A stretch of DNA of 64,000 nt from an uncultured Bacteroidales bacterium (lineage in GTDB: Bacteria > Bacteroidota > Bacteroidia > Bacteroidales > JAUNSR01), in contig CAMTOJ010000005.1 in NCBI GenBank assembly GCA_947074145.1, forward strand, positions 1 through 64,000, in the 5' to 3' direction. The notes under the pieces were generated by a model that saw only the letters and a program-made list of their open reading frames with translations, did no database searches and had not been told where the DNA came from. Shown here in pieces: positions 24,328 to 33,545 of the stretch. Within the stretch, counting starts at the first letter, position 1. Every line of letters starts with the position of its first letter. The translations under genes and the position numbers were made by a program.

Positions 24328-27168
24328 ATGAAGAAATTTATTTACATATTATTATTAACTATTGTTGCAATAAGTTGCAATGATGAAGATTATAATATCA
24401 AAGAAGGTTTTTCAACAATAAGCCTTAAGATCAATTCTCTTGAAAATGAGGAAGTAACGAGAGCTGTTTCCACTGATGAGCAGGAACGAGTTATAAAAAA
24501 CCTATATATTTTTATTGTAAATCAGGATTCAAGAATTGCATTTCGTCAATATTTCGACGGCTCAAATTCAAATTCAATGACTGTCAAAATGACTAATGTT
24601 CCGACAGGAGTGAAAACTATCTATGCCATTGCTAATTTTGATAATAATGTTGTTGATATAACTAAGGAATATTTAGATGGAATTTCAACATTGAATGAGA
24701 TTAAAAATACAATATCTTCTTTAAAAGGAAATTATCTTGAAAGATCGGACAATTTTATAATGTCCGGTATAACAGAGGGCGTTTCAATTGAACCTAAACT
24801 TGGAAACACTGCGTCTTTATCTCTTGTAAGATTAGATTCCAGAGTTAAATTTATTGTAAAAGGTATTGACGGATTGGTATTTACTCCTTTTCAATGGAGA
24901 ATGATGTCTGTTTCAAAAAAAGTTCCATTATTTCCAAGAACGAGCTTCTACGAAGCCGGAGATCTTGAGAATGATTATTTTAATACTGATTGGACAAACT
25001 TTGAAGATATAAATGATGGAGTAAGTTCTTTTGAAATATATGTTCCTGAGAACAATATTGCTCCAAAATTAGCAATACCTACAAGTATAAATGATAAGGA
25101 TTTATCATATAATCAAAGATATGCACTTAGAGAAGAGAGAGAAAAAATAGAATCTAATGATTATTGGGGAGATTTTAAATATGCTTCCATGAAATCTACT
25201 TATGTTCAATTAAAAGGAAATGTAAGTTATGAGATTGAAAATGAACAAAAAGTATCAGCCGAGGTTGCTTATACTATCCATTTAGGGGGAGTTGCCGGAG
25301 TCGACGATTATAAAACAAATAGAAATACTAAATATACATATAATGTAGAAATTAAATCTATAAACAGTATTATTACTGAAGTTTCTACAGGTGAGGTAAT
25401 ACGTCCCGGTGCAGTAGGGTCAATAGTCGTATCAAAAGAGACACAGAATATTGATGCCCATAATGAAACGTTTCACTTCTCTTTTAGTAAGCAAAATATA
25501 GGTGATAATCTTACTTGGTCAGTTGAAACACCTTTCTCTAAAGGTGAGGCAAAAGATAATCCTCTTGATTATAAATGGATATATTTCAGAGTAAATAATA
25601 GGAGGAATAATAAATATATTTCTGATTTCAGAACCTATCCCGGAGATTCCAAAATATACCCTGAAAATGATAATGTTGATCCAAGCTCTTTTCTTGATTC
25701 TTATATTAAAGATATTAAAGCAGGAAATGATAAACTATTGAATATAAAACAGCTTGTCATTATCTTAAAAGAAAATAAAAGAAGGTTTTTAATTAATCAG
25801 GAGATTTCGGATCCCAAAAAACATTTAACTCATCTTTTTTATGAAGAAGATGCCATACATTTTACTGCATTTGCAAATGAGTATTATTATGAAAAAGATC
25901 CAACAAATGAAAGCCTGCCGTTTAATCCAAGCTTATGGAAAAAATTCGTTAATACAGAGCCTCGTATAATTAATTTAGCGCTTGAAGATAATAGTGTTTT
26001 CACGGGTGCTAATAATTCATATTCTTCTGTTATTTTCTCTATACGTCAAAACTCGATTCAAACCATGTTTAATAAATATAAAGATGAAGATTTTACAGCA
26101 TGGGGATCTCAGGTAATTCAGGATGAAACGCCTTTGGTATTTGAGAAACAAACATCAAAGAACGCATATTATACTGATTGGAATAATGGTAGAAAGAATA
26201 GTATTAATATGTGGAAAGAATCAGCTTCATCAGTTGATAACTGGTCCGACTATATAAATACCGCGACATGGAAGATGAAGAATGATTATGAAGCAGCTAA
26301 ATATAAATGTCTTCGTTTAAACAGAGATACAGATGGTGATGGTAAAATTGATCCCGAAGAGATTAATTGGTATTTAACGAGTATAAATCAGTTGACTGAT
26401 ATTTGGTTGGGCGAACCTGCTTATATTCAGGATATTAAATTGTATAAAAGAACTACTTGGTATAAGGATGATAGAGAAAATCAATGGTTTGTAAGTAGTA
26501 CAACCGGAACTTCGAAAATTGAAAATAAAGATAGACCCTATATTTTATGGTCCTCCGAGGGGTCATCTACAGGATTTATCAATGATTATACTAACGGCAT
26601 AGACACTAAGGTTTATTACCGATGTGGTAGAAATTTAGGAATACCGCAAGACGCATCTATCGATATTTATCCTGAAGATTTCGCCGAATTTAAAACAGAA
26701 ACAATTAATGGTGAAATTGTGAGAACTATATCTGTAAGCCGCTTAGACCCAGGTGCTGTAAGACAGATTAAAGAGACAGAAGAACTTTCTGATCATAATG
26801 AGCGAGGGGTAGACGGATATAATCGTCCATATTGGAAATTTCAGATTAATAATTCTGTATCAGTTGAAGGAAGCGGCCAAACCTGGCAAGATGCGCGAAC
26901 TCAAGCAAAACGTACAGATGGTAAAAGGTTATGTCCTAAAGGTTGGAGAGTTCCAAATCAACGAGAATTGGCCTTGATGTATTCTCGTATCAAATCAGCG
27001 CAATGGTCGAATATTTGGGAGGGAAATCATAACTATTTCTCAAGTACAGGTTTTAGTTTTGTTAATTATGATGCAAAAAGGGTTGGTTTTGCAGTAAGAA
27101 CGAATCTGTTTCTTATAAACAATACAGGTGAAATTGGTGGTGCTCGTTGCGTAAAAGATGTTGATTAA
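24328..27168 (+). CDS. Large fimbrial tip-like lipoprotein (DUF4906-type with C-terminal FISUMP-like domain)
   Basis: A 946-residue lipoprotein (signal ending AISC, Cys17). The N-terminal third is fimbrillin-like (NLYIFIVNQDSRIAFRQYF; VPTGVKTIYAIANFD), the middle is beta-rich, and a DTDGDGKIDPEE stretch at about residues 667-678 is an EF-hand-like Ca2+ loop. The C-terminal module (KRLCPKGWRVPNQRELALMYS and GGARCVKD) resembles the FISUMP/lectin-like domain of Bacteroidota surface proteins. Size, order in the operon and domain make-up fit a tip adhesin. It starts 6 bp after the second fimbrillin gene. The ligand is unknown. Confidence 0.8.
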   Translation: MKKFIYILLLTIVAISCNDEDYNIKEGFSTISLKINSLENEEVTRAVSTDEQERVIKNLYIFIVNQDSRIAFRQYFDGSNSNSMTVKMTNVPTGVKTIYAIANFDNNVVDITKEYLDGISTLNEIKNTISSLKGNYLERSDNFIMSGITEGVSIEPKLGNTASLSLVRLDSRVKFIVKGIDGLVFTPFQWRMMSVSKKVPLFPRTSFYEAGDLENDYFNTDWTNFEDINDGVSSFEIYVPENNIAPKLAIPTSINDKDLSYNQRYALREEREKIESNDYWGDFKYASMKSTYVQLKGNVSYEIENEQKVSAEVAYTIHLGGVAGVDDYKTNRNTKYTYNVEIKSINSIITEVSTGEVIRPGAVGSIVVSKETQNIDAHNETFHFSFSKQNIGDNLTWSVETPFSKGEAKDNPLDYKWIYFRVNNRRNNKYISDFRTYPGDSKIYPENDNVDPSSFLDSYIKDIKAGNDKLLNIKQLVIILKENKRRFLINQEISDPKKHLTHLFYEEDAIHFTAFANEYYYEKDPTNESLPFNPSLWKKFVNTEPRIINLALEDNSVFTGANNSYSSVIFSIRQNSIQTMFNKYKDEDFTAWGSQVIQDETPLVFEKQTSKNAYYTDWNNGRKNSINMWKESASSVDNWSDYINTATWKMKNDYEAAKYKCLRLNRDTDGDGKIDPEEINWYLTSINQLTDIWLGEPAYIQDIKLYKRTTWYKDDRENQWFVSSTTGTSKIENKDRPYILWSSEGSSTGFINDYTNGIDTKVYYRCGRNLGIPQDASIDIYPEDFAEFKTETINGEIVRTISVSRLDPGAVRQIKETEELSDHNERGVDGYNRPYWKFQINNSVSVEGSGQTWQDARTQAKRTDGKRLCPKGWRVPNQRELALMYSRIKSAQWSNIWEGNHNYFSSTGFSFVNYDAKRVGFAVRTNLFLINNTGEIGGARCVKDVD

Positions 27169-27212
27169 TATTTCTAATTATAGAAATAGCTGTAGCAATT
27201 AATAACTGTGTG

Positions 27213-27220
27213 TATATTTG
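27213..27220 (+). promoter_or_regulatory. -7-like promoter element before the thioredoxin-fold lipoprotein gene
   Basis: TATATTTG fits TAnnTTTG and lies about 77 bp upstream of the ATG at 27297. No clear -33 partner is visible, so separate transcription from the fimbrial operon is only suggested. Confidence 0.35.
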
Positions 27221-27296
27221 CACTACGCTATAGAGGGCAATAAATATCTATATGCAAACTATTAATTAACCGGACTTTATTAATCAATTACCAATT

Positions 27297-28205
27297 ATGC
27301 TTTTCATTAAGCTTTTAATCATAAATTCATTATTATTACTGGCAGGATGTGTCAGTAATAATAATGATAATCAAAATAAAATTTCTTCTTCTAAGCCTTT
27401 GTTTACTTGGCCCGATATTCCAGAGTTTCTAAATTCCGAAGAGGACAGAATCAATTATGTCACTACTCATTATTGGGATAAATTTGATTTTACAGATACC
27501 ATATATTATGGCAAGATAGAGCAAACAGAACAGATCTTTGCCGATTATATTACAATGCTTTTGAATACTGAAGAAAAGCAACGCCGATTGTCACTTAGTC
27601 GAAAGTTTTCTAAACTTGGAAAAGCTGACGATAAGGGATTTTATATTTTTACCAATTTGTATGAAAAATATCTCTATAATCCCAATTCTCCCGCACGCAA
27701 TGAAGATGTTTATATTGATGTTTTAGAAGCTTTGCTTTCCACGGAAGGAATAAAAGATGAAAACAAAATAAGATACCAAAAACATCTTACTTCATCTTTG
27801 AGAAATCGCCCTGGAACTATTGCTTCTGATTTTGTTATGGAAACTTCTCAAGGGAAGAAAATGCGTTTAAGTGAGTTTAAGAAAAACTATACTCTTCTTT
27901 TTTTTAATAATCCGGGATGTGATGAGTGTGAAGCTATAAAAAAGGTGATAGAGATTAATAATCTTTCCACTTATAAGAACTTTAAAATAATTGCGGTATA
28001 TCCTGATGAAGATATTTCTTTATGGCAAAAAACGGAATATCCTAAAAACTGGATAAATACTCATTGCAGGGATATTGATAATTTATATGATCTGAGAGCT
28101 ATTCCTACACTTTACTTATTAGGCCCGGATAATAATATTATTTTAAAAGATGCTGAAATAGAAGATGTTCTGATTGAGATATATGAGAAGTTGGAGAAGC
28201 TCTAA
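27297..28205 (+). CDS. Thioredoxin-fold lipoprotein (DUF5106/TlpA-like)
   Basis: A 302-residue lipoprotein (lipobox LLAGC, Cys18). Residues about 38-165 form an all-helical region typical of DUF5106-type proteins (DYITMLLNTEEKQRRLSLSR), followed by a thioredoxin-like domain: PGTIASDFVMETSQGKKMRLSEFK, LLFFNNPGCDECEAIKK with a CDEC active site, and a cis-proline-like AIPTLYLLG. Such proteins act as periplasmic thiol-disulfide reductases. It follows the fimbrial operon by 128 bp and may be separately transcribed. Confidence 0.82.
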   Translation: MLFIKLLIINSLLLLAGCVSNNNDNQNKISSSKPLFTWPDIPEFLNSEEDRINYVTTHYWDKFDFTDTIYYGKIEQTEQIFADYITMLLNTEEKQRRLSLSRKFSKLGKADDKGFYIFTNLYEKYLYNPNSPARNEDVYIDVLEALLSTEGIKDENKIRYQKHLTSSLRNRPGTIASDFVMETSQGKKMRLSEFKKNYTLLFFNNPGCDECEAIKKVIEINNLSTYKNFKIIAVYPDEDISLWQKTEYPKNWINTHCRDIDNLYDLRAIPTLYLLGPDNNIILKDAEIEDVLIEIYEKLEKL

Positions 28206-28229
28206 TTTTAGGGAAATCAAGAATGATAT

Positions 28230-28274
28230 TATTATAAGAACTTATAAATCTTAGATATTTTGATTCTTATAATA
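28230..28274. terminator. Possible terminator hairpin between convergent genes
   Basis: An 11-bp stem (TATTATAAGAA with TTCTTATAATA) and long loop between the convergent thioredoxin-fold gene and the histidine-kinase gene. No T-run follows on either strand, so the call is weak. Confidence 0.35.
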
Positions 28275-28292
28275 GAGAAGTTAACAATACTC

Positions 28293-28384
28293 TTTTTAAG
28301 GTAAATAAGAAACAGAAGACGATCTTCACGCCTTTTACGTCGGCATATCGAAACTCATTTTTAAGGTAAATAAGAAACAGAAGA
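28293..28384. repeat. 27-bp direct repeat duplicating the 3' end of the histidine-kinase gene
   Basis: The same 27 bp (TTTTTAAGGTAAATAAGAAA plus CAGAAGA) occur at 28293-28319 and 28358-28384, 65 bp apart. The second copy holds the last codons (SVSYLP) and stop of the histidine-kinase gene; the first lies downstream as a non-coding copy. Confidence 0.85.
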
Positions 28385-29848
28385 TGTTCTGAAAGAGATG
28401 ATAAAATCAGTTCCCATATCGTCTCTATTTACGAAACTTATTTTGGCGCCATGCATAGTTAATATTTGCTTACAAAGGCTCAGCCCTATACCGCTACCCG
28501 TAGGTTTTGTTGTGAAAAAAGGAAGAAAAATCTTATCTCGTGCCTCCTCCGAAACTCCTTTTCCGTTATCACTTACTATAATACATAAAGAGGTGCTGCT
28601 TTCTTTTTCAACTTTATTTTTATCTAAAAAAGCACTGACTTTATTATTTTTTTCCTCAATACATAAAGAGGAATAGTTTTCCATATCCGCTTTATTTTTA
28701 TCTAAGAAAACATTCACTTTAATATTGTTATTTCTAACTTTTTCATTAGTCTCTAATCTTAGGTCCTCCAGATATGAATGATATGGAATATTTACAATCT
28801 CTTCATTTGCTTCTCTTGCATTTTTTATCAGATTTATCATTACTTGTTCAATCTGCGATCTATCTATATTTACTATTGTATTTTTAGGAATATCCAGATT
28901 AAGTGTTACATCATTGTGTAAAGAACATATATCATAAAGCATATCGGTTAGATTAACCTGTGCAAAAGTTGGTTTGGGAATTCTTGATAGCTTTCTGTAA
29001 TTCTCTACAAAAGAAAGCAAACCTTTACTTCTTCTATGAATTACAGCCAAAGCACTTCTCATATTATCAAAATCCTTATCATTTGTTTCCGCATCTTCAG
29101 TTCTTTCTGTAAGAGTTTCCGAAAGAGATATTACGGGAGTAATAGAATTCATAATCTCATGTGTAAGTACTCTGATTAACTTTTGCCATGCTACCATCTC
29201 CTCTTTTTCAAGTAGAGAATGAATATTCTTAAGCGATAAAAGCAGGAATGTTTCGTTTTCAGATTTGAAATCTACGCAGGATAATGCTAACTCTTTAGGC
29301 GTACCATCAATATGATATTTATAAAGAAAAACATCTCCGCAGATAAGATCCTTTATTATCTGAGGGAGTTCAGATGACACAATAGTCAAATCTTCAAGAG
29401 TTTTGATTTTCAAAAGATTTAATTCTCTTCTTGCACTTTCGTTAATCCATACCACATTATTATTTGAATCAAAAACTATTATTCCGAAATCTATAACCGA
29501 AAGCAATGTGGAATATAAATTCTGAGATGATTGATTCTTTTTGCTAATCTTTCTGAAATTCTCAGTCGCAGCATTCAGTTTCTCAGCCATATTAGCATAA
29601 TGTTTCCCTTTTCCTTTAGATCCGAAATAAACGGTAAAATCATCGAATCGAATAGAATCGGTAAGTTTTATAACCTCATTTATCACCTTTTTATAGTCAT
29701 AAATCAGAATATAAATAATACAAATAATAACCAGTAGTATGAAACCGGCGGAGAATATAAATCCACTTTGATAAAGCAATAAAAGAGCCGCTCCCGATAA
29801 TGTGAGCAAGATGGAAAGGCCGGCTATCTTTAGATAATCTTTTCCCAT
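28361..29848 (-). CDS. Membrane sensor histidine kinase, partner of a sigma-54 response regulator
   Basis: A 495-residue kinase: two N-terminal membrane segments (about 7-27 and 30-50), a linker helix, a PAS-like sensor domain (about 105-215), a HisKA domain with phospho-acceptor His230 in VLTHEIMNSITP, and a HATPase domain with N-box INLIKNAREAN, G1 SDNGKGV, F-box FLPFFTTKPTGSGIGL. This matches the NtrY-like kinases paired with NtrC-type regulators. It lies 145 bp downstream of the regulator gene on the same strand. The ATPase domain contains a 26-residue tandem duplication (about residues 372-423) between N-box and G1 box; whether the kinase tolerates it is unknown. Confidence 0.9.
   Translation of the reverse strand: MGKDYLKIAGLSILLTLSGAALLLLYQSGFIFSAGFILLVIICIIYILIYDYKKVINEVIKLTDSIRFDDFTVYFGSKGKGKHYANMAEKLNAATENFRKISKKNQSSQNLYSTLLSVIDFGIIVFDSNNNVVWINESARRELNLLKIKTLEDLTIVSSELPQIIKDLICGDVFLYKYHIDGTPKELALSCVDFKSENETFLLLSLKNIHSLLEKEEMVAWQKLIRVLTHEIMNSITPVISLSETLTERTEDAETNDKDFDNMRSALAVIHRRSKGLLSFVENYRKLSRIPKPTFAQVNLTDMLYDICSLHNDVTLNLDIPKNTIVNIDRSQIEQVMINLIKNAREANEEIVNIPYHSYLEDLRLETNEKVRNNNIKVNVFLDKNKADMENYSSLCIEEKNNKVSAFLDKNKVEKESSTSLCIIVSDNGKGVSEEARDKIFLPFFTTKPTGSGIGLSLCKQILTMHGAKISFVNRDDMGTDFIISFRTSSVSYLP
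28581..28736 (-). repeat. 78-bp in-frame tandem duplication inside the histidine-kinase ATPase domain
   Basis: Units 28581-28658 and 28659-28736 share ATACATAAAGAGG, a CTTTATTTTTATCTAA block and related flanks, giving peptide copies KVNVFLDKNKADMENYSSLC and KVSAFLDKNKVEKESSTSLC. The second copy feeds into the normal strand before the G1 box, so the first is probably the extra one. Confidence 0.8.
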
Positions 29849-29898
29849 AATTCATTATATTTCATATACCATATTCTATATCCCATAAAACATTACAA

Positions 29899-30001
29899 AT
29901 CATCATATTTCCTATCCAATAAATGTTATAATTAATCATATTTTATATACCATTAATCATTATAATCCATCATATTTTATATTCAATAAATTGTTATAAT
30001 T
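29899..30001. repeat. Degenerate A+T-rich tandem repeat between the regulator and kinase genes
   Basis: Three units of 34-36 bp begin near 29899, 29934 and 29968 and share the pattern AATCATCATATTTTATAT...AATAAATGTTATAATT with substitutions; more decayed copies may fill 29849-29898. The last unit reaches the end of the response-regulator gene. Confidence 0.6.
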
Positions 30002-31358
30002 CATATTTCTCAAGTTTTCTATACAATGCAAAACGAGAAATTCCGAGCATATCGGCTGCTTTAGAAACATTCCCTTCTGATCTTTTAATAGCTTTAGAAA
30101 TAGCAATTTTTTCAAGTTCCTCAAGATTATAAACTTCGCTTTCTGCTTTTGAACCACGATTATTCTTATTGAGTCTGAAAAGCTCACAAGAAATAGTTTT
30201 ATCATCAGACATAATCACTGCTCTTTCAATGGTATGTCGAAGTTCCCTTACATTTCCGGGCCATTTATATTTTAGAAGAGTTTGCTTGGCATCTCTATTA
30301 AACGAAACAATATTCTTTCTATATTTTTTTGAATATATCTCTCGGAAATGATCGGCAAGCAGTAAAATATCATTACCTCTGTCACGTAAAGGGGGAATAT
30401 TTAGTTCTATAGTATTAATCCTATAAAATAGATCCTCTCTAAAACGACCATCTTCCACCATCTCATGAATATCGGCATTAGTAGCAGCAACAATCCTTAC
30501 ATCAACATTTAAAGTTAAATTACCACCCAAACGATTAAACATTTTCTTCTCTATTGCCGTAAGAAGTTTAGTTTGCATAGCAGGAGTCAAATTCCCAATC
30601 TCATCAAGAAACAATGTCCCACCATTTGCAATCTCAATTCGTCCCGCCTTTGACTTTTTAGCATCTGTAAAAGCCCCCTTTTCATATCCGAAAAGTTCAC
30701 TTTCAAAGAGATTTTCAGGAATTGCACCAAGATCAATCGTGACAAAAGGTTTATCTCTGCGAGGAGAATTGTGATGTATCATTCTTGCAAGAACATCTTT
30801 TCCCGTTCCGTTTTCTCCAAATATTACAACATTAGCATCTGTTTCCGAAAGCTTATTCACTGTCTCAAAAACAGAATTCATCACCTCAGATTCACCAATT
30901 ACATCTTCCGGTTTAATAATTGTAGAAGACAATGATTCTACCTGTTCCTTTAAAGAATTAACTTGTTGTTGCGACTCTCTAAGCTTCATAGCAGAAGTTA
31001 GAGTGGCAAGTAATTTATCCTTTTCCCAAGGCTTTGAAATAAAATCTGTTGCACCTGCTTTTATTGCTCTTACTGCTTTTTCGGTATCAGCATAAGCAGT
31101 CATAAAGATAACAATTGCTGAAGGATCAATTGAAAGTATCTCTTTTAAAGCATCAAAACCCTCTTCACCGCATATTGCATCACGACTGAAATTCATATCC
31201 AGAAGTATGATGTCAGGTGAGAAAGTTTTCATAAAATGAGTGATCTTATCGGGAGTAACAGCCACTTTTATCTTTTCTACATATGGTTCGAGCAAAAGAT
31301 TAAGTGCAAACAACACATCTTGATTATCATCGACAATTAGAATTTTTGCTTTATTCAT
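29994..31358 (-). CDS. Sigma-54-dependent response regulator (NtrC family)
   Basis: A 454-residue activator with an N-terminal receiver domain (acidic Asp10/11, phospho-acceptor Asp54 in IILLDMNF, Thr in FMTAYADTEKAV, Lys in ISKPW), an AAA+ domain with Walker A GENGTGKD, the sigma-54 contact loop GYEKGAFTDAKKS, Walker B GTLFLDEIGNL and arginine-finger region DGRFREDLFYRI, and a C-terminal Fis-type helix-turn-helix (NVSKAADMLGISRFALYRKL). Phosphorylated by the downstream kinase, it would drive sigma-54 promoters. A sigma-54-type promoter is present before tolC at 11795-11810, with a shared box, making that operon the best candidate target. Confidence 0.94.
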   Translation of the reverse strand: MNKAKILIVDDNQDVLFALNLLLEPYVEKIKVAVTPDKITHFMKTFSPDIILLDMNFSRDAICGEEGFDALKEILSIDPSAIVIFMTAYADTEKAVRAIKAGATDFISKPWEKDKLLATLTSAMKLRESQQQVNSLKEQVESLSSTIIKPEDVIGESEVMNSVFETVNKLSETDANVVIFGENGTGKDVLARMIHHNSPRRDKPFVTIDLGAIPENLFESELFGYEKGAFTDAKKSKAGRIEIANGGTLFLDEIGNLTPAMQTKLLTAIEKKMFNRLGGNLTLNVDVRIVAATNADIHEMVEDGRFREDLFYRINTIELNIPPLRDRGNDILLLADHFREIYSKKYRKNIVSFNRDAKQTLLKYKWPGNVRELRHTIERAVIMSDDKTISCELFRLNKNNRGSKAESEVYNLEELEKIAISKAIKRSEGNVSKAADMLGISRFALYRKLEKYEL

Positions 31359-31382
31359 GGATTATTGTGTTAATTTATAATC

Positions 31383-31390
31383 CAAATATA
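31383..31390 (-). promoter_or_regulatory. -7 promoter element of the response-regulator gene
   Basis: Minus-strand TATATTTG fits TAnnTTTG and predicts a start about 18 nt before the ATG. The upstream -33 is a poorly defined T-rich tract. No sigma-54-type GG-N10-GC match was seen here, so the regulator gene appears to use the primary sigma factor. Confidence 0.45.
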
Positions 31391-31492
31391 CATTAATATC
31401 ACCAAAAAAACATGTATTAAATTATCCCTAACAACTCTATTTGTTTAAAAGTGTAAATTTATTTTTTGCACTCTATTTTTAGTTTGAAAAAG

Positions 31493-31528
31493 TGTGCTAA
31501 AACGAACTTTAAATGTGCATAAACGAAC
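31493..31528 (-). promoter_or_regulatory. Paired 15-bp direct repeats upstream of the sigma-54 regulator gene
   Basis: TGTGCTAAAACGAAC (31493-31507) and TGTGCATAAACGAAC (31514-31528) differ at two positions and are offset 21 bp, two turns of the helix. They resemble the box at 11886-11899 upstream of tolC. The rest of the 305-bp gap (31359-31663) shows only the -7 element described above. Confidence 0.55.
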
Positions 31529-31663
31529 AGTTTGATTATTCTACATTTGTGTTAAATTGCTTATTTTTAATAATAAAAACCTATGGTATAGTGTTTGTTA
31601 ATACTAAAACTTATAGAAACATATTATAAACATTATTTAATATTCTCAAATCCAAAAAAACAC

Positions 31664-32164
31664 TTAAACTCTATTTTGATACTGATAATAATAAATAATC
31701 CCCAGCCATATAATCCCGGATAATACCATCATTCCCAATATTATAAATAAATATGAAACATTAAGCATGGAGATCTGATCTGTTGCAATCCACAAAGATG
31801 AAAGATTAAGATAACCAAAAAGTCCGATTATAAAGAACTTTAACCATCTCACGCCACGTTCACCAATCTTATTAATCTTTTCTGTTTTTACCACCTCCAT
31901 AAAAGGATAATTGAACTCCGAACTCCTTTTCTCCAACAAAGTAAAACCTCCATACATTAGTAGCGACATTATTGGTAAAAACCACATATTCAACCTGGTT
32001 CCCCAACTATTAACATCGCCGTTCAAATTATAATGAACCGGCCATTTTATATCGCTAAAATCAATATAAAAGAATAAAGGATAGATTACGCATGTAAGAG
32101 CTATTGCACAAAGCAACTCTATACCCCAATCATAAAGAGACCTATTTGGTATGAAAAGTTTCAT
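31664..32164 (-). CDS. DUF1648-type integral membrane protein
   Basis: About 166 residues with four predicted membrane segments (roughly 14-33, 58-76, 103-122, 129-152). The loop WPVHYNLNGDVNSWGTR matches the P-HYN-G-WG pattern of DUF1648 proteins, found with SdpI-like immunity proteins and regulators of unknown role. The frame is open to a TTG at 32194, but the ATG at 32164 (MKLFIPNRSLYDWG) starts the conserved part. It appears to be a single-gene unit; no partner toxin gene was seen nearby. Confidence 0.75.
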   Translation of the reverse strand: MKLFIPNRSLYDWGIELLCAIALTCVIYPLFFYIDFSDIKWPVHYNLNGDVNSWGTRLNMWFLPIMSLLMYGGFTLLEKRSSEFNYPFMEVVKTEKINKIGERGVRWLKFFIIGLFGYLNLSSLWIATDQISMLNVSYLFIILGMMVLSGIIWLGIIYYYQYQNRV

Positions 32165-32257
32165 ATATATTAATTTTAATTTAATTAATAACAATCATCA
32201 ATACCAAAATGATCTTGAATATTGTCAAAATATTATATAATACACATATTTATAGAA

Positions 32258-32305
32258 CAATAAAAACATGAATATGAGCGAAATAATATCGACATATTCA
32301 TGTTT
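32258..32305 (-). terminator. Intrinsic terminator of the TonB receptor-phosphodiesterase operon
   Basis: A 13-bp perfect stem (AAACATGAATATG / CATATTCATGTTT, 32264-32276 and 32293-32305) followed on the minus strand by a T-run, downstream of the phosphodiesterase stop at 32398. Confidence 0.8.
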
Positions 32306-32397
32306 AGTGTAATAATAAAATACAAACCGGTAAAAATAAGAGGAGATAACTATAAATGAACGTTTAATTTAATTGTATATTATTCTGTCTAAAATTT

Positions 32398-33525
32398 TTA
32401 CATTTTTACTGGAATATCTATTATAAGATTTTTCTTCGGAGCGACAAAAGCATTCAGAACCTTTATTTTAATATTCTGTAATGAAGCATCTTTAATATTA
32501 TTATTTCCTTCAAGAGCTGCAACTTCGAGAGCAGGAGCCACAATAGGAACATCATTTCTGAATCTTAAGTCATTTGGAACTTCTAAAACCTCAAACTTAA
32601 ATGGGAGTCCGCTCATATTTTCAATTTCAAACAATCCCTGATCTCCGTTGTTCCTTTTAAATCTTATATCCAAAGCATTAATAATAATTGGTTTAAGAAC
32701 ATTTTCCCGCCCCATAATCTTATCATCCCACACTGCAGCAGTTCTTTTTTCAAAAAGTGCCTCCATAATAGCATCTTCCGAACGATCTTTTGCCAAAACG
32801 AGGGTCATAACTTTTGAATGATCATGAGCTCTTTTCTGAGCCATCGTTGAATGAACATCGGTATTTGCGATAATTGCAAGGTCATAATCAATACACCACT
32901 GAAAGGCAGGAGCTTCATATCTTTCGCCGTTTACTATTTCAATTGCATTTATAAGACCAGCGTTTTTTAGCTCTTCATGTTTTGGATGCCAAGTGCTTTT
33001 ATTGTCTTTTGTAGGATATGCCGGATGATTCCAGATAATAAAACCTCCCTGTTTCTTGGCTTCACTCAACGCTGCAGATATATTAGTCGAGTCATTCCTA
33101 AGTTTTTTATTTACAAACTTCTCAAAAGCATTTGCATCCTTTATTCCGATAACGTTAAGGTGACCCGGAGGCATTCCTCTTGTTATCTCTGCTGATTTTA
33201 TAAGAATCACATCATATGTTTTAGCTGCATCTTTAGCCAATTCCCAAGATCTGTTATGATCTCTTGAGGAAATATCATCTAAAAATCTTCTATATTCTAT
33301 ATGTTCAGAAAGAGCTATTGCATCCAAATCTTCATCCCAGGCTTCCAAAACTCTTGTTCGTGGCCATACCTGACCATCTGAGAAAATTGTATGTTGATGA
33401 AAATCACATTTCAGCACTTTATATTCCCCTGCATCAGGGAATGGATATCTTTTTTTGTGCATTTGAGAAAACAAGCATGGCATATAAACTAAATATGCAA
33501 TTAAAAGAATTAATAACTTATTCAT
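32398..33525 (-). CDS. Secreted PHP-domain phosphodiesterase (Sb-PDE-like)
   Basis: A 375-residue protein with an N-terminal signal peptide (MNKLLILLIAYLVYMPCLFS) and a PHP metal-dependent phosphoesterase domain: KCDFHQHTIFSDG (HxH), ALSEHIEYR, SAEITRG, GHLNVIGI, IIWNHPAYP and ANTDVHS supply the metal ligands. It most resembles Sb-PDE-type phosphodiesterases. About 100 C-terminal residues form a separate, beta-rich region. The gene follows the Oar-like receptor gene by 20 bp, so the two probably work in uptake and cleavage of a phosphodiester compound; the substrate is unknown. Confidence 0.85.
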   Translation of the reverse strand: MNKLLILLIAYLVYMPCLFSQMHKKRYPFPDAGEYKVLKCDFHQHTIFSDGQVWPRTRVLEAWDEDLDAIALSEHIEYRRFLDDISSRDHNRSWELAKDAAKTYDVILIKSAEITRGMPPGHLNVIGIKDANAFEKFVNKKLRNDSTNISAALSEAKKQGGFIIWNHPAYPTKDNKSTWHPKHEELKNAGLINAIEIVNGERYEAPAFQWCIDYDLAIIANTDVHSTMAQKRAHDHSKVMTLVLAKDRSEDAIMEALFEKRTAAVWDDKIMGRENVLKPIIINALDIRFKRNNGDQGLFEIENMSGLPFKFEVLEVPNDLRFRNDVPIVAPALEVAALEGNNNIKDASLQNIKIKVLNAFVAPKKNLIIDIPVKM

Positions 33526-33545
33526 ATTATGATATTGATAAAATT

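Noticed and set aside
22017-27168. Maturation of the fimbrillins by the C25 protease encoded at 46955-48760
   Set aside because: Gingipains process fimbrillins in Porphyromonas, but this C25 protein has no signal peptide and is embedded in a different operon, so it is unlikely to meet exported pilins.
31664-32164. SdpI-like immunity protein of a toxin system
   Set aside because: Only a DUF1648-type pattern is present; no toxin or autorepressor gene is adjacent.
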